64,000 nucleotides of DNA from Neorhizobium sp. (GCA_028283725.1 JAPWKC010000004.1:372001-436000), one strand, 5' to 3'; positions 18,068 through 28,017 are shown, counted from the stretch's first letter. Numbers and translations are program-made. Notes: a model not told the origin generated them from the letters alone.

Positions 18068-18271
18068 TCACAGATCGACGTCGAGGATCGCCATCGAAAA
18101 ATTGTAGGAACGCTCGCCGTCCTCGTCATCGACGTAGACGACGCCGAGGAATTCCTCGCCGAGATAGACTTCGGCCGAATCATCCTTGCGCGGACGGGCC
18201 TTGACGACGATCTGCGGGTTCAGAAGGCGCTTGAAATAGGCGTCGATCTTCTTGATTTCGTCGGGTTTCAC
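18068..18271 (-). CDS. DUF3126 family protein
   Basis: 67 residues of a small conserved protein found through the Rhizobiales: KPDEIKKIDAYFKRLLNPQIVVKARPRK, then EVYLGEEFLGVVYVDDEDGERSYNFSMAILDVDL. Function unknown; acidic C-terminal half, soluble. A GTG at 18271 with GGAG six bases upstream fits the family's usual first residues; a TTG at 18295 is the alternative. Lies about 240 bp downstream of cysE, a recurring neighbour. Confidence 0.88.
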   Translation of the reverse strand: MKPDEIKKIDAYFKRLLNPQIVVKARPRKDDSAEVYLGEEFLGVVYVDDEDGERSYNFSMAILDVDL

Positions 18272-18511
18272 TTTTTTCTCCGTCAACTGTTCCAAAGCTC
18301 ATCGCGATCCCTCGGATTCGCTCCTGCGCTTCAACTTCTTGATTTCATGCATGTCGCCGTCGCAAAACCACTGCACGCTCTTGCGCGACATGCCTTGATT
18401 GCGGCGGTTCTGATGGCGGCGCTTGTGGCACGGGACAAAGGCGAAAGTAAAGCCGGCAGAACCGTCCTCAACCGGTCTTTGCGCAGCTTGAAAAAGCCGG
18501 TGCCGACGGTG

Positions 18512-19336
18512 TCAGTCCTCGGCGGCGAGCAACTGGTCCATGACGCGCGCCGGTTCCGAACACCCCGCCTCGCCGACCACTTTCGCCGGCACGCCGGCCA
18601 CCGTCGCATTGGACGGTACCGGCTTCAACACCACCGAACCGGCAGCAACGCGCGAGCAGGAGCCGATCTCGATATTGCCGAGGATCTTGGCGCCGGCGCC
18701 GATCAGCACGCCGTTGCCGATCTTGGGGTGGCGGTCGGCGCCTTCCTTGCCGGTACCGCCAAGCGTCACGCCATGCAGGATAGAGACATTGTCGCCGATG
18801 ACGGCCGTTTCACCGACGACGAGGCCGGTCGCATGGTCGAGGAAGATGCCCTTGCCGATATGTGCGGCAGGATTGATATCCGTCTGGAAGATGCTCGACG
18901 CGCGGCTCTGCAGGTAGAGCGCGAAATCGCGACGTCCCCGATACCACAGCCAATGAGCCAGACGGTGGGTCTGGATCGCGTGAAAACCCTTGAAATAGAG
19001 AACCGGCTCGACGAAGCGCAGGCACGCCGGGTCACGGTCATAGACCGCCTGGATATCGACGCGCAGGATAGAGCCCCATTCCGGCCAGTCATCGAGCATG
19101 TCCATAAAGGTCTGGCGCAGAAGAACTGCCTGCAGATCCGGATGGTCGAGGCGTTCGCAGATGCGATACACGACGCATTCCTCAAGCGACCGGTGATTGA
19201 TGACCGTCGAATAGAGAAAGGCCGCCAGAAGCGGGTCCTGCTCGGTTGCCGCGCGGGCCTCCTGGCGCAGCGTATCCCAGATCGGGTCTACGGACGCCAC
19301 CAGCTCTTTGGCGCGAATATCGGTTCTTGCGGCCAT
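18512..19336 (-). CDS. cysE: Serine O-acetyltransferase
   Basis: First committed step of cysteine synthesis: acetyl-CoA plus L-serine to O-acetylserine. 274 residues with the N-terminal helical domain (DPLLAAFLYSTVINHRSLEE) and a C-terminal left-handed beta helix of hexapeptide repeats (HIGKGIFLDHATGLVVGETAVIGD, then HGVTLGGTGKE). The catalytic His-Asp pair is in LDHATG. C-terminal tail is available for complex formation with CysK. Confidence 0.96.
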   Translation of the reverse strand: MAARTDIRAKELVASVDPIWDTLRQEARAATEQDPLLAAFLYSTVINHRSLEECVVYRICERLDHPDLQAVLLRQTFMDMLDDWPEWGSILRVDIQAVYDRDPACLRFVEPVLYFKGFHAIQTHRLAHWLWYRGRRDFALYLQSRASSIFQTDINPAAHIGKGIFLDHATGLVVGETAVIGDNVSILHGVTLGGTGKEGADRHPKIGNGVLIGAGAKILGNIEIGSCSRVAAGSVVLKPVPSNATVAGVPAKVVGEAGCSEPARVMDQLLAAED

Positions 19337-19542
19337 TACCGTCTCCTCGTCTCACCCTGGACATCTGCCTCCGGGGCTGCGTGTCCGGGATGCGGTCATC
19401 CCGAAGCCGATTATATAGAATAAGATTACAGGAAGACCAACCGGGCGAAAATCGCATTTCGTTGATAGCAGAGATCAGGCAAAGGCAGGTCTTTCGACGC
19501 TTATCCTGCCCGATCGCGGCCATCTGGCCCGACGTGGCCGTT

Positions 19543-20331
19543 TCAGCCTTGCGCCAGCTCGGCGTAAAACTCCAGAACCGCCTTCTTGAACACCCGGTCG
19601 CCGACGGCCAGCATGTGGTCGCGGCCGGGAATATCGAGCGCGCGGGCGTTCGGCATCAGGTCTGCCAGTTCCTGTGCAGAACCTGCAATATCGTCCTTGG
19701 TCCCGACGCCGATCAGTGTCGGAGCGTCGATCCGTGCCATATCGGCACGTGCGACCAGATCGCGAGAACCGTGAATACAGGCGGCCAGCGCCACCTTGTC
19801 GCTTTTCGTCTGGTCGGCGAACATGCGGAACATTTTTCCACGCTCATGGGTGATTTCCTCGACCGTCGGCGCCAGAAGCGCGTCGGCAATCGGGTCCCAG
19901 TCGCCGACGCCGTCGGTCATGCCGATGCCAAGGCCGCCAAGGACAAGCGAGCGGATCCGGTCGGGATGGGCAAGGGCTGCAAAGACCGAGATACGCGCGC
20001 CCATCGAGTAACCGAAGAGATTGGCTTCCGCTATGCGCAGATGATCGAGAAGCGCGATGCTGTCTCTCGCCATCACCGAAGGGTGATAGGCATCGGCCTC
20101 GCGCGGCTTGTCGCTTGCGCCGTGGCCGCGATTGTCCATGGCGATCACCCGATAACCGGCATCGCCGAGCGTCTTCAGCCAGCCCGGATGCACCCAGTTG
20201 ACTGCGGCACTGGAGGCAAAGCCGTGAATGAGAAGCACCGGTTGGCCCGACGGATCGCCTTCATCGAAATAGGAAAGGTTCAGTCCGTCATGGGTGAAGG
20301 TCGAGACAGCGGGCGCATTGAGGTTCATCAT
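19543..20331 (-). CDS. Alpha/beta-fold hydrolase
   Basis: 262 residues of the alpha/beta hydrolase superfamily. Seen: oxyanion motif LLIHGFASS near residue 33-41, DNRGHGASDKP, nucleophile elbow GYSMGA near residue 110-120, the acid in GTKDD and the catalytic histidine in GRDHML near the C-terminus. Substrate unknown; resembles esterase/lipase-type members. Stands alone, with 206 bp to cysE. Confidence 0.88.
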   Translation of the reverse strand: MMNLNAPAVSTFTHDGLNLSYFDEGDPSGQPVLLIHGFASSAAVNWVHPGWLKTLGDAGYRVIAMDNRGHGASDKPREADAYHPSVMARDSIALLDHLRIAEANLFGYSMGARISVFAALAHPDRIRSLVLGGLGIGMTDGVGDWDPIADALLAPTVEEITHERGKMFRMFADQTKSDKVALAACIHGSRDLVARADMARIDAPTLIGVGTKDDIAGSAQELADLMPNARALDIPGRDHMLAVGDRVFKKAVLEFYAELAQG

Positions 20332-20545
20332 CGGATCCTTGGGGCAGCAAAGCGGGTATCATCGGTATCGGGGAAGCCGGAGACGATCGCAGAGAAAGCT
20401 CCTTTTCGGGCGCGGACCATAGGATATCCGTCCGCCGGATTGAAGCCCCGATCGGCATCATCTCCTCGTGGCGCAGGACACGCCTGCAGGGTTGATTTTG
20501 CACTACACAATCCTGACATGGAGGGATAAGGTCGGCCCAAATCGC

Positions 20546-20567
20546 ATGCATCACACGATGCATCACA
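20546..20567. repeat. Short direct repeat upstream of the CHCC zinc-finger gene
   Basis: ATGCATCACA occurs at 20546-20555 and again at 20558-20567 (12-bp period), followed by a related ACGCAT. The central TGCAT-N6-ATGCA (20547-20562) is a dyad. It lies 19-40 bases before the start of the zinc-finger gene, so it would be in the leader or overlap the promoter. Confidence 0.4.
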
Positions 20568-20585
20568 AGACGCATGGAGACCACG

Positions 20586-20831
20586 ATGGCAGGCCACAGC
20601 ATTCCTCACTTCCAGAACGACGGCGGTTACCCGGCGATCCAGATCGGCGTGAAGGAATTCATGTGCACCGGCGCATCGGCGCCCTTCGACCATCCGCATA
20701 TCTACATCGATCTCGGTGACGATGTGGAACGCGTCTGCTCCTATTGCTCGACGCTCTATCGCTATAATCCGGCGCTCAAGGCCGAACAGACCGACCCGCC
20801 GGGCTGCACCTTTCACGTGAAGGCTGCGTAA
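20586..20831 (+). CDS. CHCC zinc-finger protein (NDUFS6-like)
   Basis: 81 residues of the zf-CHCC family, the bacterial counterpart of the mitochondrial complex I zinc subunit NDUFS6. Cys27, a histidine in DHPHIYID, and Cys51/Cys54 (CSYC) form the predicted zinc site. Start ATG at 20586 has GGAGA upstream. The next gene begins 13 bases on, so the two may share a transcript. Direct role in complex I is inferred from family homology. Confidence 0.88.
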   Translation: MAGHSIPHFQNDGGYPAIQIGVKEFMCTGASAPFDHPHIYIDLGDDVERVCSYCSTLYRYNPALKAEQTDPPGCTFHVKAA

Positions 20832-20844
20832 AGCGGCCACGATC

Positions 20845-22008
20845 ATGCCAGTCAAAAGAGTTGCGATCATCGGGGCCGGAATGGCCGGCCTGACGGCGGC
20901 GCTCTGCCTTGCGCGCCACGGGATTGCGGCCGATATTTTCGAAGAGGCACCGGCCCTTGGCGAAGTCGGCGCCGGCCTGCAGATCACCCCGAACGCATCA
21001 CGTATCCTCGCCCGTCTCGGCGTCCTGCCGGCACTCGAAAAGCAATGGTCCGAGCCGGCGCGGATAGAACTCGTCTCGGCGCGATCGCTAAGATCGATCG
21101 CACATCTGCCGGCGGGCAATTTCGCCCGCTCGCGATGGGGCGCGCCCTACGGTCTGCTGCACCGGGCGACCCTGCAACAGACGCTGCTTGCGGCGGTGGA
21201 GCAGACGCCGGGCTGCCGCATCTATCTCGACACACCGGTCAACGGCAGGCCGGGTCCGGTTCTCAAGGCCGTCACGGGGGAGGATTACGATCTTTTTGTC
21301 GGCGCCGACGGCGTCTGGTCGAACCTGCGCGGTGAGGTTCCAGACAGTCCCGAAACGGATTTCTCCGGCAATATCGCCTGGCGTTTCACCATCGATCGCA
21401 AGACGGCGCCCGGCTGGCTGAACCGCGACAGCGTGACGGCCTTTCTCGGGCCTTCGACACATCTCGTCGCCTATCCGCTGACGGAGGTCGACAGCCTCAA
21501 CATCGTTGCAATCGCCTCGGGTATCAGTCCAGGCGAGACCTGGGACGCCGAGGCGAGCGACGCGCAGCGCGCATTGCTGCTTTTACAGTTTCGCGGCTGG
21601 AACCGCAGCGTGCTGAAGCTTCTCGAAGACGCACCGAAGCCGACCTTCTGGCCGCTCTATCAGGCAAGCAACGGCCGCTGGCAGAACGGCCGGGATACGG
21701 TGCTGATCGGCGATGCCGCGCATGCGATGATGCCTTTTGCGGCACAGGGCGCGGCGATGGCGATCGAGGACGCTTATCTTCTGGCTGAACGGGTGGCGGG
21801 GCCACTTCCCGTCGCGCAGGCGATCGCGGCCTTCGAGGCCGAGCGGCTGCCGCGGATTGCCAAGGTGCGCAGCCGGGCGCAGTTCAACCGCTTTGCCTAT
21901 CACGCCCGCGGGCCTATCCGTATCGGCCGCGACATGGTGCTGGCGCTGCGCTCGCCCGAATCGCTCGCCGCCGATTTCGATTGGCTCTACGGTTTCGGCA
22001 AGGCGTGA
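20845..22008 (+). CDS. FAD-dependent monooxygenase (salicylate hydroxylase-like)
   Basis: 387-residue class A flavin monooxygenase: N-terminal Rossmann GAGMAGLTAAL (residues 10-20), the DG motif in FVGADGVWSNLR, and the C-terminal FAD-binding GDAAHAMMPFAAQGAAMAIEDA. Closest in type to 3-hydroxybenzoate or salicylate hydroxylases; substrate unknown, and ubiquinone-biosynthesis hydroxylases are a less likely alternative. Starts 13 bp after the zinc-finger gene. Confidence 0.88.
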   Translation: MPVKRVAIIGAGMAGLTAALCLARHGIAADIFEEAPALGEVGAGLQITPNASRILARLGVLPALEKQWSEPARIELVSARSLRSIAHLPAGNFARSRWGAPYGLLHRATLQQTLLAAVEQTPGCRIYLDTPVNGRPGPVLKAVTGEDYDLFVGADGVWSNLRGEVPDSPETDFSGNIAWRFTIDRKTAPGWLNRDSVTAFLGPSTHLVAYPLTEVDSLNIVAIASGISPGETWDAEASDAQRALLLLQFRGWNRSVLKLLEDAPKPTFWPLYQASNGRWQNGRDTVLIGDAAHAMMPFAAQGAAMAIEDAYLLAERVAGPLPVAQAIAAFEAERLPRIAKVRSRAQFNRFAYHARGPIRIGRDMVLALRSPESLAADFDWLYGFGKA

Positions 22009-22038
22009 GCCTTATACATTATAATATAGAGTATTGAT

Positions 22039-22083
22039 CCGGCGCCGCCTGCCCTTCTCGGCTTAGCAAGCGGCGCCGGTTTT
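22039..22083 (+). terminator. Terminator of the FAD monooxygenase gene
   Basis: Perfect 10-bp stem CCGGCGCCGC (22039-22048) / GCGGCGCCGG (22070-22079) with a 21-base loop followed by TTTT. It sits in the 77-bp convergent gap between the monooxygenase and metC. Confidence 0.7.
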
Positions 22084-22085
22084 CG

Positions 22086-23274
22086 TCAGATTGCCTCTGC
22101 GGCAGCAAAACCCCGTTCCAGATCCTGGATCAGGTCGGCAACATCTTCGAGGCCGATCTGCAAACGGATGATGGCGCCATCGTCCGGTGCCTTGCGGATC
22201 TTGCGATCCGACAGGTTAACCAGCACCGCGAGGCTCTCGAACCCGCCCCAGGACCAGCCGAGGCCAAAGAAGCTCAAGGCGTCGAGGAAGGCGGTGGCTT
22301 TTTTCCTCGCCTCAGCCGGCTCACCCTTCAGAATGAACGAGAAGACGCCGGTCGCGCCCTTGAAATCGCGCTTCCAGATATCGTGGCCGGGAAAGCTCGG
22401 CAGCGCCGGATGAAGAACGCGGGCGACATCCTGCCCTGCCCTCCAGCCATTGTGCGATCTCCAGCGCGCTCTTCTGATGATGCGCGAGCCTCACGCCCAT
22501 GGTGCGCAGGCCGCGCAGGATCTGGTAGCTGTCGTCGGGCGCCCCGCAGATGCCGAGCGTGATGCGCGTCTCCTCGAGCCTCGGCCAGTGCTTGGCGTTG
22601 GCGGAGACCGAACCCATGATGATATCGGAATGACCGGAGGGATATTTGGTGGTGGCGTGGATCGAAACGTCGACGCCGAAATCGAGCGGGCGGAAATAGA
22701 GCGGCGTCGCCCAGGTATTGTCCATCGTCACGACGCAATCGTGGCGATGGGCGATCTCGGCGATCAGCCTGATATCCTGCATCTCGAACGTGTTGGAGCC
22801 CGGTGCTTCGGTATGCACGAGCCTGGTGTTCGGGCGGATGAGCGCTTCCAGCCCCGCGCCGATCTCGGGATCGTAATATTCGACCTCGACGCCCATGCGC
22901 GTCAGCATCGTATCGCAGAAGTGCCGGCACGGCGTGTAGACGGAATCGACGATCAGCGCATGATCGCCCGACGAGAGATAGGCGAGGAAAGGCACGGTGA
23001 TGGCCGCAAGCCCGGAGGGTACGAGAATGGTGCCGGCCGACCCTTCCAGCGCATCGAAGGCGGCGCAGAGCGCATCGGTGGTCGGCGTCGCACGCGTCCC
23101 ATAGGTATATTTCTGGCCGCGCGCATCCATCGTGGCGACATCGGGAAACAGCACGGTGGAGGCGTGAACCACCGGCGGATTGACGAAACCATGATAGTCG
23201 GAAGGGTCATTGCCGATATGCGCGAGACGGGTGTTGTCACCTGCGCCATCAAGAAGCGATTTGTCTTTTTTCAT
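22086..23274 (-). pseudogene. metC: Cystathionine beta-lyase, frameshifted near the C-terminus
   Basis: PLP-dependent enzyme of the Cys/Met metabolism family: cystathionine to homocysteine, pyruvate and ammonia. The first about 280 residues are intact (NTRLAHIGND, the TYGTRATPTTDAL block, PLP-lysine site TTKYPSGHSD). After QWLEGR, near 22432-22445, the frame shifts by +1 in a TGCCCTGCCC run; deleting one base restores QDVARVLHPALPSFPGHDIW and then joins the C-terminal FFGLGWSWGGFESL...ERGFAAAEAI to the stop at 22086. As given, translation would end near 22321. Either a sequencing error or a young inactivating mutation. Start could also be 23298. It is divergent from aapJ, as in other Rhizobium. 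Confidence 0.88.
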
Positions 23275-23498
23275 GCGGGAAATCTGGCCTTTTTGCATGC
23301 GATTTTACGAGTTTTGCCGCCTGACGGAAACAGCGTCAACCGTTTAAAAGACAATCATATGTTTCATCCGCGACATTCCCGAAACATGCATACGCACCCG
23401 TTTTATACAGGCGCCGACCATCATTTGGGCACTTGCTCACTCAATGGGCAATTTTATCAAAAATACCTTAATTCTGTCGCAATTTGAACGGGTACCAC

Positions 23499-23535
23499 TT
23501 GACCGTGTCAACGTTTGTGCATGAGATATATGCAC
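23499..23535 (+). promoter_or_regulatory. Candidate promoter/operator region of aapJ
   Basis: TTGACC at 23499-23504 is a plausible -35 box; the matching -10 is weak. Downstream, GTGCAT (23517-23522) and ATGCAC (23530-23535) form a dyad with a 7-bp spacer, about 110 bp before aapJ. The whole metC-aapJ space (23275-23643, 369 bp) holds no gene. The dyad does not match the NtrC consensus in orientation, so the regulator is unknown. Confidence 0.3.
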
Positions 23536-23643
23536 CTCGCACTGGGAGGCCTAAGCGAGGGCCGGCCGTATTCAGGGAACATGCACTAGGGGGCGGCCCG
23601 GTGGCGACAAATCACACAAAACCATAGATAAAAGGTTGGGAAA

Positions 23644-24672
23644 ATGAAAAAGACGCTTCTGTCGGCCGCGCTTGGCGCCGCGGCTATGAGCTTTGGCTTT
23701 GCTTCGGCAGCTTCCGCGGACACGCTCAGCGACGTGAAGGCCAAGGGCTTCGTCCAGTGCGGCGTCAACACCGGTCTTGCCGGCTTCGCTCAGCCGGATT
23801 CCTCCGGTAACTGGAAGGGTTTTGACGTCGATTACTGCAAGGCCGTCGCTGCCGCCGTTTTCGGCGATGTGTCCAAGGTCAAGTACACGCCGACGACCGC
23901 ACAGAGCCGCTTCACGGCGCTGCAGTCGGGCGAAGTCGACCTGCTCGTGCGCAACACGACCTGGACGATCAACCGCGACACGGCCCTCGGCTTCAACTTC
24001 CGTTACGTCAACTACTACGACGGCCAGGGCTTCATGGTCCCGAAGAGCCTCAACGTGAAGTCGGCGCTCGAACTGTCCGGCGCTGCCGTCTGCGTCCAGT
24101 CCGGCACCACGACCGAGCTGAACCTTGCCGACTACTTCAAGGCCAACAAGCTTGAGTACAAGCCGGTCGTCTTCGAAAAGCTGGAAGAAGTGAACGCCGC
24201 CTACCAGGCCGGCCGTTGCGACGTCTACACGACCGACCAGTCGGGCCTGTATTCGCTGCGCCTGTCGCTGTCCAACCCGGCCGATCACGTCATCCTGCCG
24301 GAAATCATCTCCAAGGAGCCGCTCGGCCCGGCCGTACGCCAGGGCGACGACAAGTGGTTCGACATCGTCACCTGGGCCGGCTACGCCATGGTTCAGGCGG
24401 AGGAATTCGGCATTACCCAGGCCAATGTCGATGAGATGAAGAACTCCACCAACCCGGACGTTCGCCGCTTCCTCGGCGTCGAGAAGGACACCAAGATCGG
24501 CACCGATCTCGGCGTGACCAACGAATGGGCGTATAACATCGTCAAGGGCGTCGGCAATTACGGCGAAGTGTTCGAGCGCAATATCGGCCAGAACACGCCT
24601 TTGAAGATCCAGCGCGGCCTCAACGCTCTGTGGAGCAAGGGCGGCCTGCAGTACGCACCGCCGGTTCGCTGA
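23644..24672 (+). CDS. aapJ: General L-amino acid-binding periplasmic protein AapJ
   Basis: Substrate-binding protein of the broad-specificity amino-acid ABC transporter. 342 residues with a clear signal peptide (MKKTLLSAALGAAAMSFGFASAASA), then VQCGVNTGLAGFAQPDSSGNWKGFDVDYC, RFTALQSGEVDLLVRNTTWT and AGYAMVQAEEFG, typical of the PAAT family. First gene of aapJQMP; a hairpin follows it before aapQ. Confidence 0.95.
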   Translation: MKKTLLSAALGAAAMSFGFASAASADTLSDVKAKGFVQCGVNTGLAGFAQPDSSGNWKGFDVDYCKAVAAAVFGDVSKVKYTPTTAQSRFTALQSGEVDLLVRNTTWTINRDTALGFNFRYVNYYDGQGFMVPKSLNVKSALELSGAAVCVQSGTTTELNLADYFKANKLEYKPVVFEKLEEVNAAYQAGRCDVYTTDQSGLYSLRLSLSNPADHVILPEIISKEPLGPAVRQGDDKWFDIVTWAGYAMVQAEEFGITQANVDEMKNSTNPDVRRFLGVEKDTKIGTDLGVTNEWAYNIVKGVGNYGEVFERNIGQNTPLKIQRGLNALWSKGGLQYAPPVR

Positions 24673-24690
24673 TCACTGTTTGACGACAAA

Positions 24691-24715
24691 GACAGGGCGG
24701 CTCGACCGCCCTGTC
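24691..24715 (+). promoter_or_regulatory. Intercistronic hairpin between aapJ and aapQ
   Basis: Perfect 10-bp stem GACAGGGCGG / CCGCCCTGTC with a 5-base loop, starting 19 bases after the aapJ stop and lacking a strong T run. Such structures commonly stabilise the 3' end of the binding-protein message or attenuate read-through so that the periplasmic protein is made in excess over the membrane parts. Confidence 0.7.
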
Positions 24716-24797
24716 GCTTCATAAGACTTCATAAAAACAAGCCGCTCGAAAAAGAGCAGCACTAACAAAGGCCGAAAGGCCGCGGGGAAAGGCGAGC

Positions 24798-25991
24798 ATG
24801 ACAGATCACGCCATACGTGTGTCATCCCAAAAGACAGAGAAGGCCTCCCTCCTCTACGATCCGAAGGTGCGCAGCATCTTCTTCCAGATCCTGACCGCCG
24901 CCATCGTGGTGCTTGCGGTCTGGTCCATCAGCCACAACGTGGCAACCAATCTCGCACGCGCCAACATCGCCTCCGGCTACGGCTTCCTCGCCGGCCGCTC
25001 GGGCTTTGATATCGGCTTTGCGCTGATCCCCTATTCGAGCGACGGCACCTATGGCCGCGCCATCCTCGTCGGTCTGGTCAACACGTTGCTGATCGCCTTC
25101 ACCGGCGTCATCACGGCAACGATCATCGGCTTTATCATCGGTATCGGCCGCCTGTCGAAGAACTGGCTGATTGCCAAGCTCTGCACCGTCTATGTCGAGG
25201 TGTTCCGCAACATCCCGCCGCTGCTCGTCATCTTCTTCTGGTATTCGGGCGTTCTCGCCTTCCTGCCGGTGGCGCGCGAATCGTGGAAGCTGCCGATCGG
25301 CATGTTCCTCAACAACCGCGGCCTCTTCTTTCCGAAGCCGCTCTGGGGCGAAGGCGCGGAAGCCATTCCGGTCGCGCTCCTCATCGGCGTCATCATCACC
25401 GTCTTCGTCGGCCGCTGGGCAAAGAAGCGACAGATGCGCACCGGCCAGCAGTTCCACACGATCTGGACGGGTATCGCACTGATCGTCGGTCTGCCGGTTC
25501 TGACCTTCCTGGCGCTTGGTGCACCGCTTTCCTTCGATTTCCCGAATGCCGGCCGCTTCAGCCTGTCGGGCGGTTCGGTCATTGCGCCGGAATTCGTGGC
25601 GCTCTATCTGGCGCTCTCCTTCTATACGGCCGCCTTCATTGCCGAAATCATTCGTGCCGGTATCCGCGGCGTCTCCAAGGGCCAGTCGGAAGCCTCCTTC
25701 GCGCTCGGCCTTCAGCCGTCGCAGGCGACCCGCCTCGTCGTCGTGCCGCAGGCCATGCGCATCATCATCCCGCCGCTCACCAGCCAGTATCTCAACCTGA
25801 CGAAGAACTCGTCGCTCGGTGTTGCGATCGGCTTTCCGGAACTGGTGTCCACCGGCGGGACGACGATGAACCAGACGGGCCAGGCCGTGGAGGTGATTTC
25901 CATCTGGCTGGTCGTCTATCTCGCAATCAGCATCGCCACCTCGCTGTTGATGAATTGGTTCAACGCCCGTATGGCACTGGTGGAAAGGTAA
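24798..25991 (+). CDS. aapQ: General L-amino acid ABC transporter permease AapQ
   Basis: Inner-membrane permease, 397 residues, about eight helices with a long central periplasmic or cytoplasmic stretch characteristic of Aap/Bzt permeases (longer than the usual 220-residue HisQ type). Contains the [16 protein letters not shown] segment and the ABC-coupling EAA loop in [21 protein letters not shown]. Forms a heterodimer with AapM, encoded four bases downstream. Confidence 0.95.
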   Translation: MTDHAIRVSSQKTEKASLLYDPKVRSIFFQILTAAIVVLAVWSISHNVATNLARANIASGYGFLAGRSGFDIGFALIPYSSDGTYGRAILVGLVNTLLIAFTGVITATIIGFIIGIGRLSKNWLIAKLCTVYVEVFRNIPPLLVIFFWYSGVLAFLPVARESWKLPIGMFLNNRGLFFPKPLWGEGAEAIPVALLIGVIITVFVGRWAKKRQMRTGQQFHTIWTGIALIVGLPVLTFLALGAPLSFDFPNAGRFSLSGGSVIAPEFVALYLALSFYTAAFIAEIIRAGIRGVSKGQSEASFALGLQPSQATRLVVVPQAMRIIIPPLTSQYLNLTKNSSLGVAIGFPELVSTGGTTMNQTGQAVEVISIWLVVYLAISIATSLLMNWFNARMALVER

Positions 25992-25995
25992 GATC

Positions 25996-27150
25996 ATGGC
26001 CAAGACCGACCTTTCCTATGTCCGCTCGGACATGCTGGCGCCGCAGCCGGCGCCAATGACCAGCCGGAACGTCTCGGGCTGGATCCGCACCAACCTTCTC
26101 GCTACGCCGAAAGACGTCGTGCTGACGATCGTGGCGATCGCGGTGCTCGTCTCCATCCTGCCCGGCGCGCTCAACTGGCTGTTCGTGCAGGCGAGCTGGC
26201 TCGGCTCAGACCGCTCCGTCTGCGCCACCACCGTACAGGGTGGCGTTCAGCCTGATGGCTGGCACGGCGCCTGCTGGGCCTTCGTCAAGGACCGTTTCAT
26301 ACAGTTCCTGTTCGGCCGCTATCCGCTCGACGAGCGCTGGCGTCCGATCCTCGTTGCGGTGATGTTCATCGCGCTTCTGACGCCGATGCTGATCCCGAAA
26401 GTGCCGCGCAAGACGCTGAACGCGGTTCTCCTGTTCATCATCTTCCCGATCGTCGCCTTCTTCCTGCTGCATGGCGGTTTCGGCCTCGAACGGGTCGAAA
26501 CGGCACTGTGGGGCGGCCTGATGGTGACGCTGATCCTCTCCTTCGTCGGGATCGCCGTCTCCTTTCCGCTCGGAACACTGCTGGCGCTTGGCCGCCGTTC
26601 CCAGATGCCGGTCATCAAGACGCTGTCTGTGACCTTCATCGAGGTCGTGCGCGGCGTGCCGCTGATCACCGTGCTGTTCATGGCGAACGTCATGCTGCCG
26701 CTCTTCCTGCCCACCGGCTGGACGATCGACAACTTCCTGCGCGCACTCGTGGCCGTGTCGCTGTTCTCTTCGGCCTATATGGCAGAGGTTATCCGCGGCG
26801 GCCTGCAGGCGATCCCGAAGGGCCAGGCTGAAGGCGCCGATTCACTCGGCCTCAGCTACTGGCAGAAGATGCGCCTGATCATCCTGCCGCAGGCGATCAA
26901 GCTGGTCATTCCGGGCATCGTCAACACGTTCATCGGCATGTTCAAGGATACCTCGCTCGTGTCGATCATCGGCATGTTCGACTTCCTGAACACGATCCGC
27001 CTCAACTTCACCGACACGACCTGGATCACACCCGTGACACCGGTCACCGGCCTGATCTTCGCAGGCTTCATCTACTGGATCTTCTGCTTTAGCATGTCGC
27101 GCTACTCCGCCTTCATGGAGCGGCATCTCGACACCGGCCACAAGCGCTAA
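25996..27150 (+). CDS. aapM: General L-amino acid ABC transporter permease AapM
   Basis: Second permease subunit, 384 residues. Shows [20 protein letters not shown] and the EAA loop [22 protein letters not shown]; a central loop with Cys residues precedes the conserved C-terminal permease core. Four bases after aapQ and 35 bases before aapP, so one operon. Confidence 0.95.
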   Translation: MAKTDLSYVRSDMLAPQPAPMTSRNVSGWIRTNLLATPKDVVLTIVAIAVLVSILPGALNWLFVQASWLGSDRSVCATTVQGGVQPDGWHGACWAFVKDRFIQFLFGRYPLDERWRPILVAVMFIALLTPMLIPKVPRKTLNAVLLFIIFPIVAFFLLHGGFGLERVETALWGGLMVTLILSFVGIAVSFPLGTLLALGRRSQMPVIKTLSVTFIEVVRGVPLITVLFMANVMLPLFLPTGWTIDNFLRALVAVSLFSSAYMAEVIRGGLQAIPKGQAEGADSLGLSYWQKMRLIILPQAIKLVIPGIVNTFIGMFKDTSLVSIIGMFDFLNTIRLNFTDTTWITPVTPVTGLIFAGFIYWIFCFSMSRYSAFMERHLDTGHKR

Positions 27151-27185
27151 CAAGACCAGAGACAAGAAACATATAGGGGATTTAA

Positions 27186-27959
27186 ATGGCTGAAGCCCAA
27201 CCCAAGAAAATGCAGGTCTCCACGACCGAGGTCGCCGTCGAACTCGTCGGCATGAACAAGTGGTACGGCGATTTCCACGTGCTGCGCGATGTCAACCTGA
27301 AGGTGATGAAGGGCGAGCGCATCGTCATCGCCGGCCCGTCGGGCTCCGGCAAGTCGACGATGATCCGCTGCATGAACCGGCTGGAGGAACACCAGTCCGG
27401 TTCCGTCCTCGTCGACGGTATCGAGCTTACCAACGACCTCAAGAAGATCGACGAAGTGCGCCGCGAAGTCGGCATGGTGTTCCAGCACTTCAACCTCTTC
27501 CCGCATCTGACCATCCTGGAAAACTGCACTCTTGCGCCGATCTGGGTGCGCAAGATGCCGAAGAAGGAAGCGGAAGAAGTGGCGATGCACTATCTGAAGC
27601 GCGTCAAGATCCCGGAACAGGCGAACAAATATCCGGGCCAGCTTTCAGGCGGCCAGCAGCAGCGCGTGGCGATTGCCCGCTCGCTCTGCATGAAGCCGAA
27701 GATCATGCTGTTCGACGAACCGACATCGGCGCTCGACCCGGAAATGGTCAAGGAAGTGCTCGACACGATGGTGTCGCTGGCCGAAGAAGGCATGACGATG
27801 CTGTGCGTGACCCACGAAATGGGCTTTGCGCGTCAGGTCGCCAACCGCGTCATCTTCATGGACCAGGGACAGATCGTCGAGCAGAATTCGCCGGCCGAAT
27901 TCTTCGACAATCCGCAGCACGAGCGCACCCGGCTCTTCCTCAGCCAGATCCTGCACTGA
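27186..27959 (+). CDS. aapP: General L-amino acid ABC transporter ATP-binding protein AapP
   Basis: 257-residue ATPase energising AapQM: Walker [11 protein letters not shown]-loop, signature [15 protein letters not shown], Walker B ILFDEP-type [13 protein letters not shown] and switch histidine in VTHEMGFA. Last gene of the aap operon; a strong terminator follows about 60 bp later. Confidence 0.97.
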   Translation: MAEAQPKKMQVSTTEVAVELVGMNKWYGDFHVLRDVNLKVMKGERIVIAGPSGSGKSTMIRCMNRLEEHQSGSVLVDGIELTNDLKKIDEVRREVGMVFQHFNLFPHLTILENCTLAPIWVRKMPKKEAEEVAMHYLKRVKIPEQANKYPGQLSGGQQQRVAIARSLCMKPKIMLFDEPTSALDPEMVKEVLDTMVSLAEEGMTMLCVTHEMGFARQVANRVIFMDQGQIVEQNSPAEFFDNPQHERTRLFLSQILH

Positions 27960-28017
27960 TCTTTTCGCTATCGGATTTTTTCGCGTGGGAACTGCGGCCT
28001 GCTCGATGACGGAATTG

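Noticed and set aside
18299..18391. A 30-codon mini-frame between cysE and DUF3126 (MSRKSVQWFCDGDMHEIKKL)
   Set aside because: In the same frame as cysE after its stop, no adequate ribosome-binding site. The sequence looks ordered, so conservation could still be checked, but I cannot support it as a gene.
23440..23535. Sigma-54 promoter or NtrC site before aapJ
   Set aside because: No GG-N10-GC element with correct context; the dyad GTGCAT-N7-ATGCAC is in the opposite orientation from the NtrC consensus.
23275..23643. SAM-responsive riboswitch (SAM-II type) upstream of metC
   Set aside because: Such elements precede Met genes in alphaproteobacteria, but I could not find the expected pseudoknot-forming conserved blocks in this spacer.
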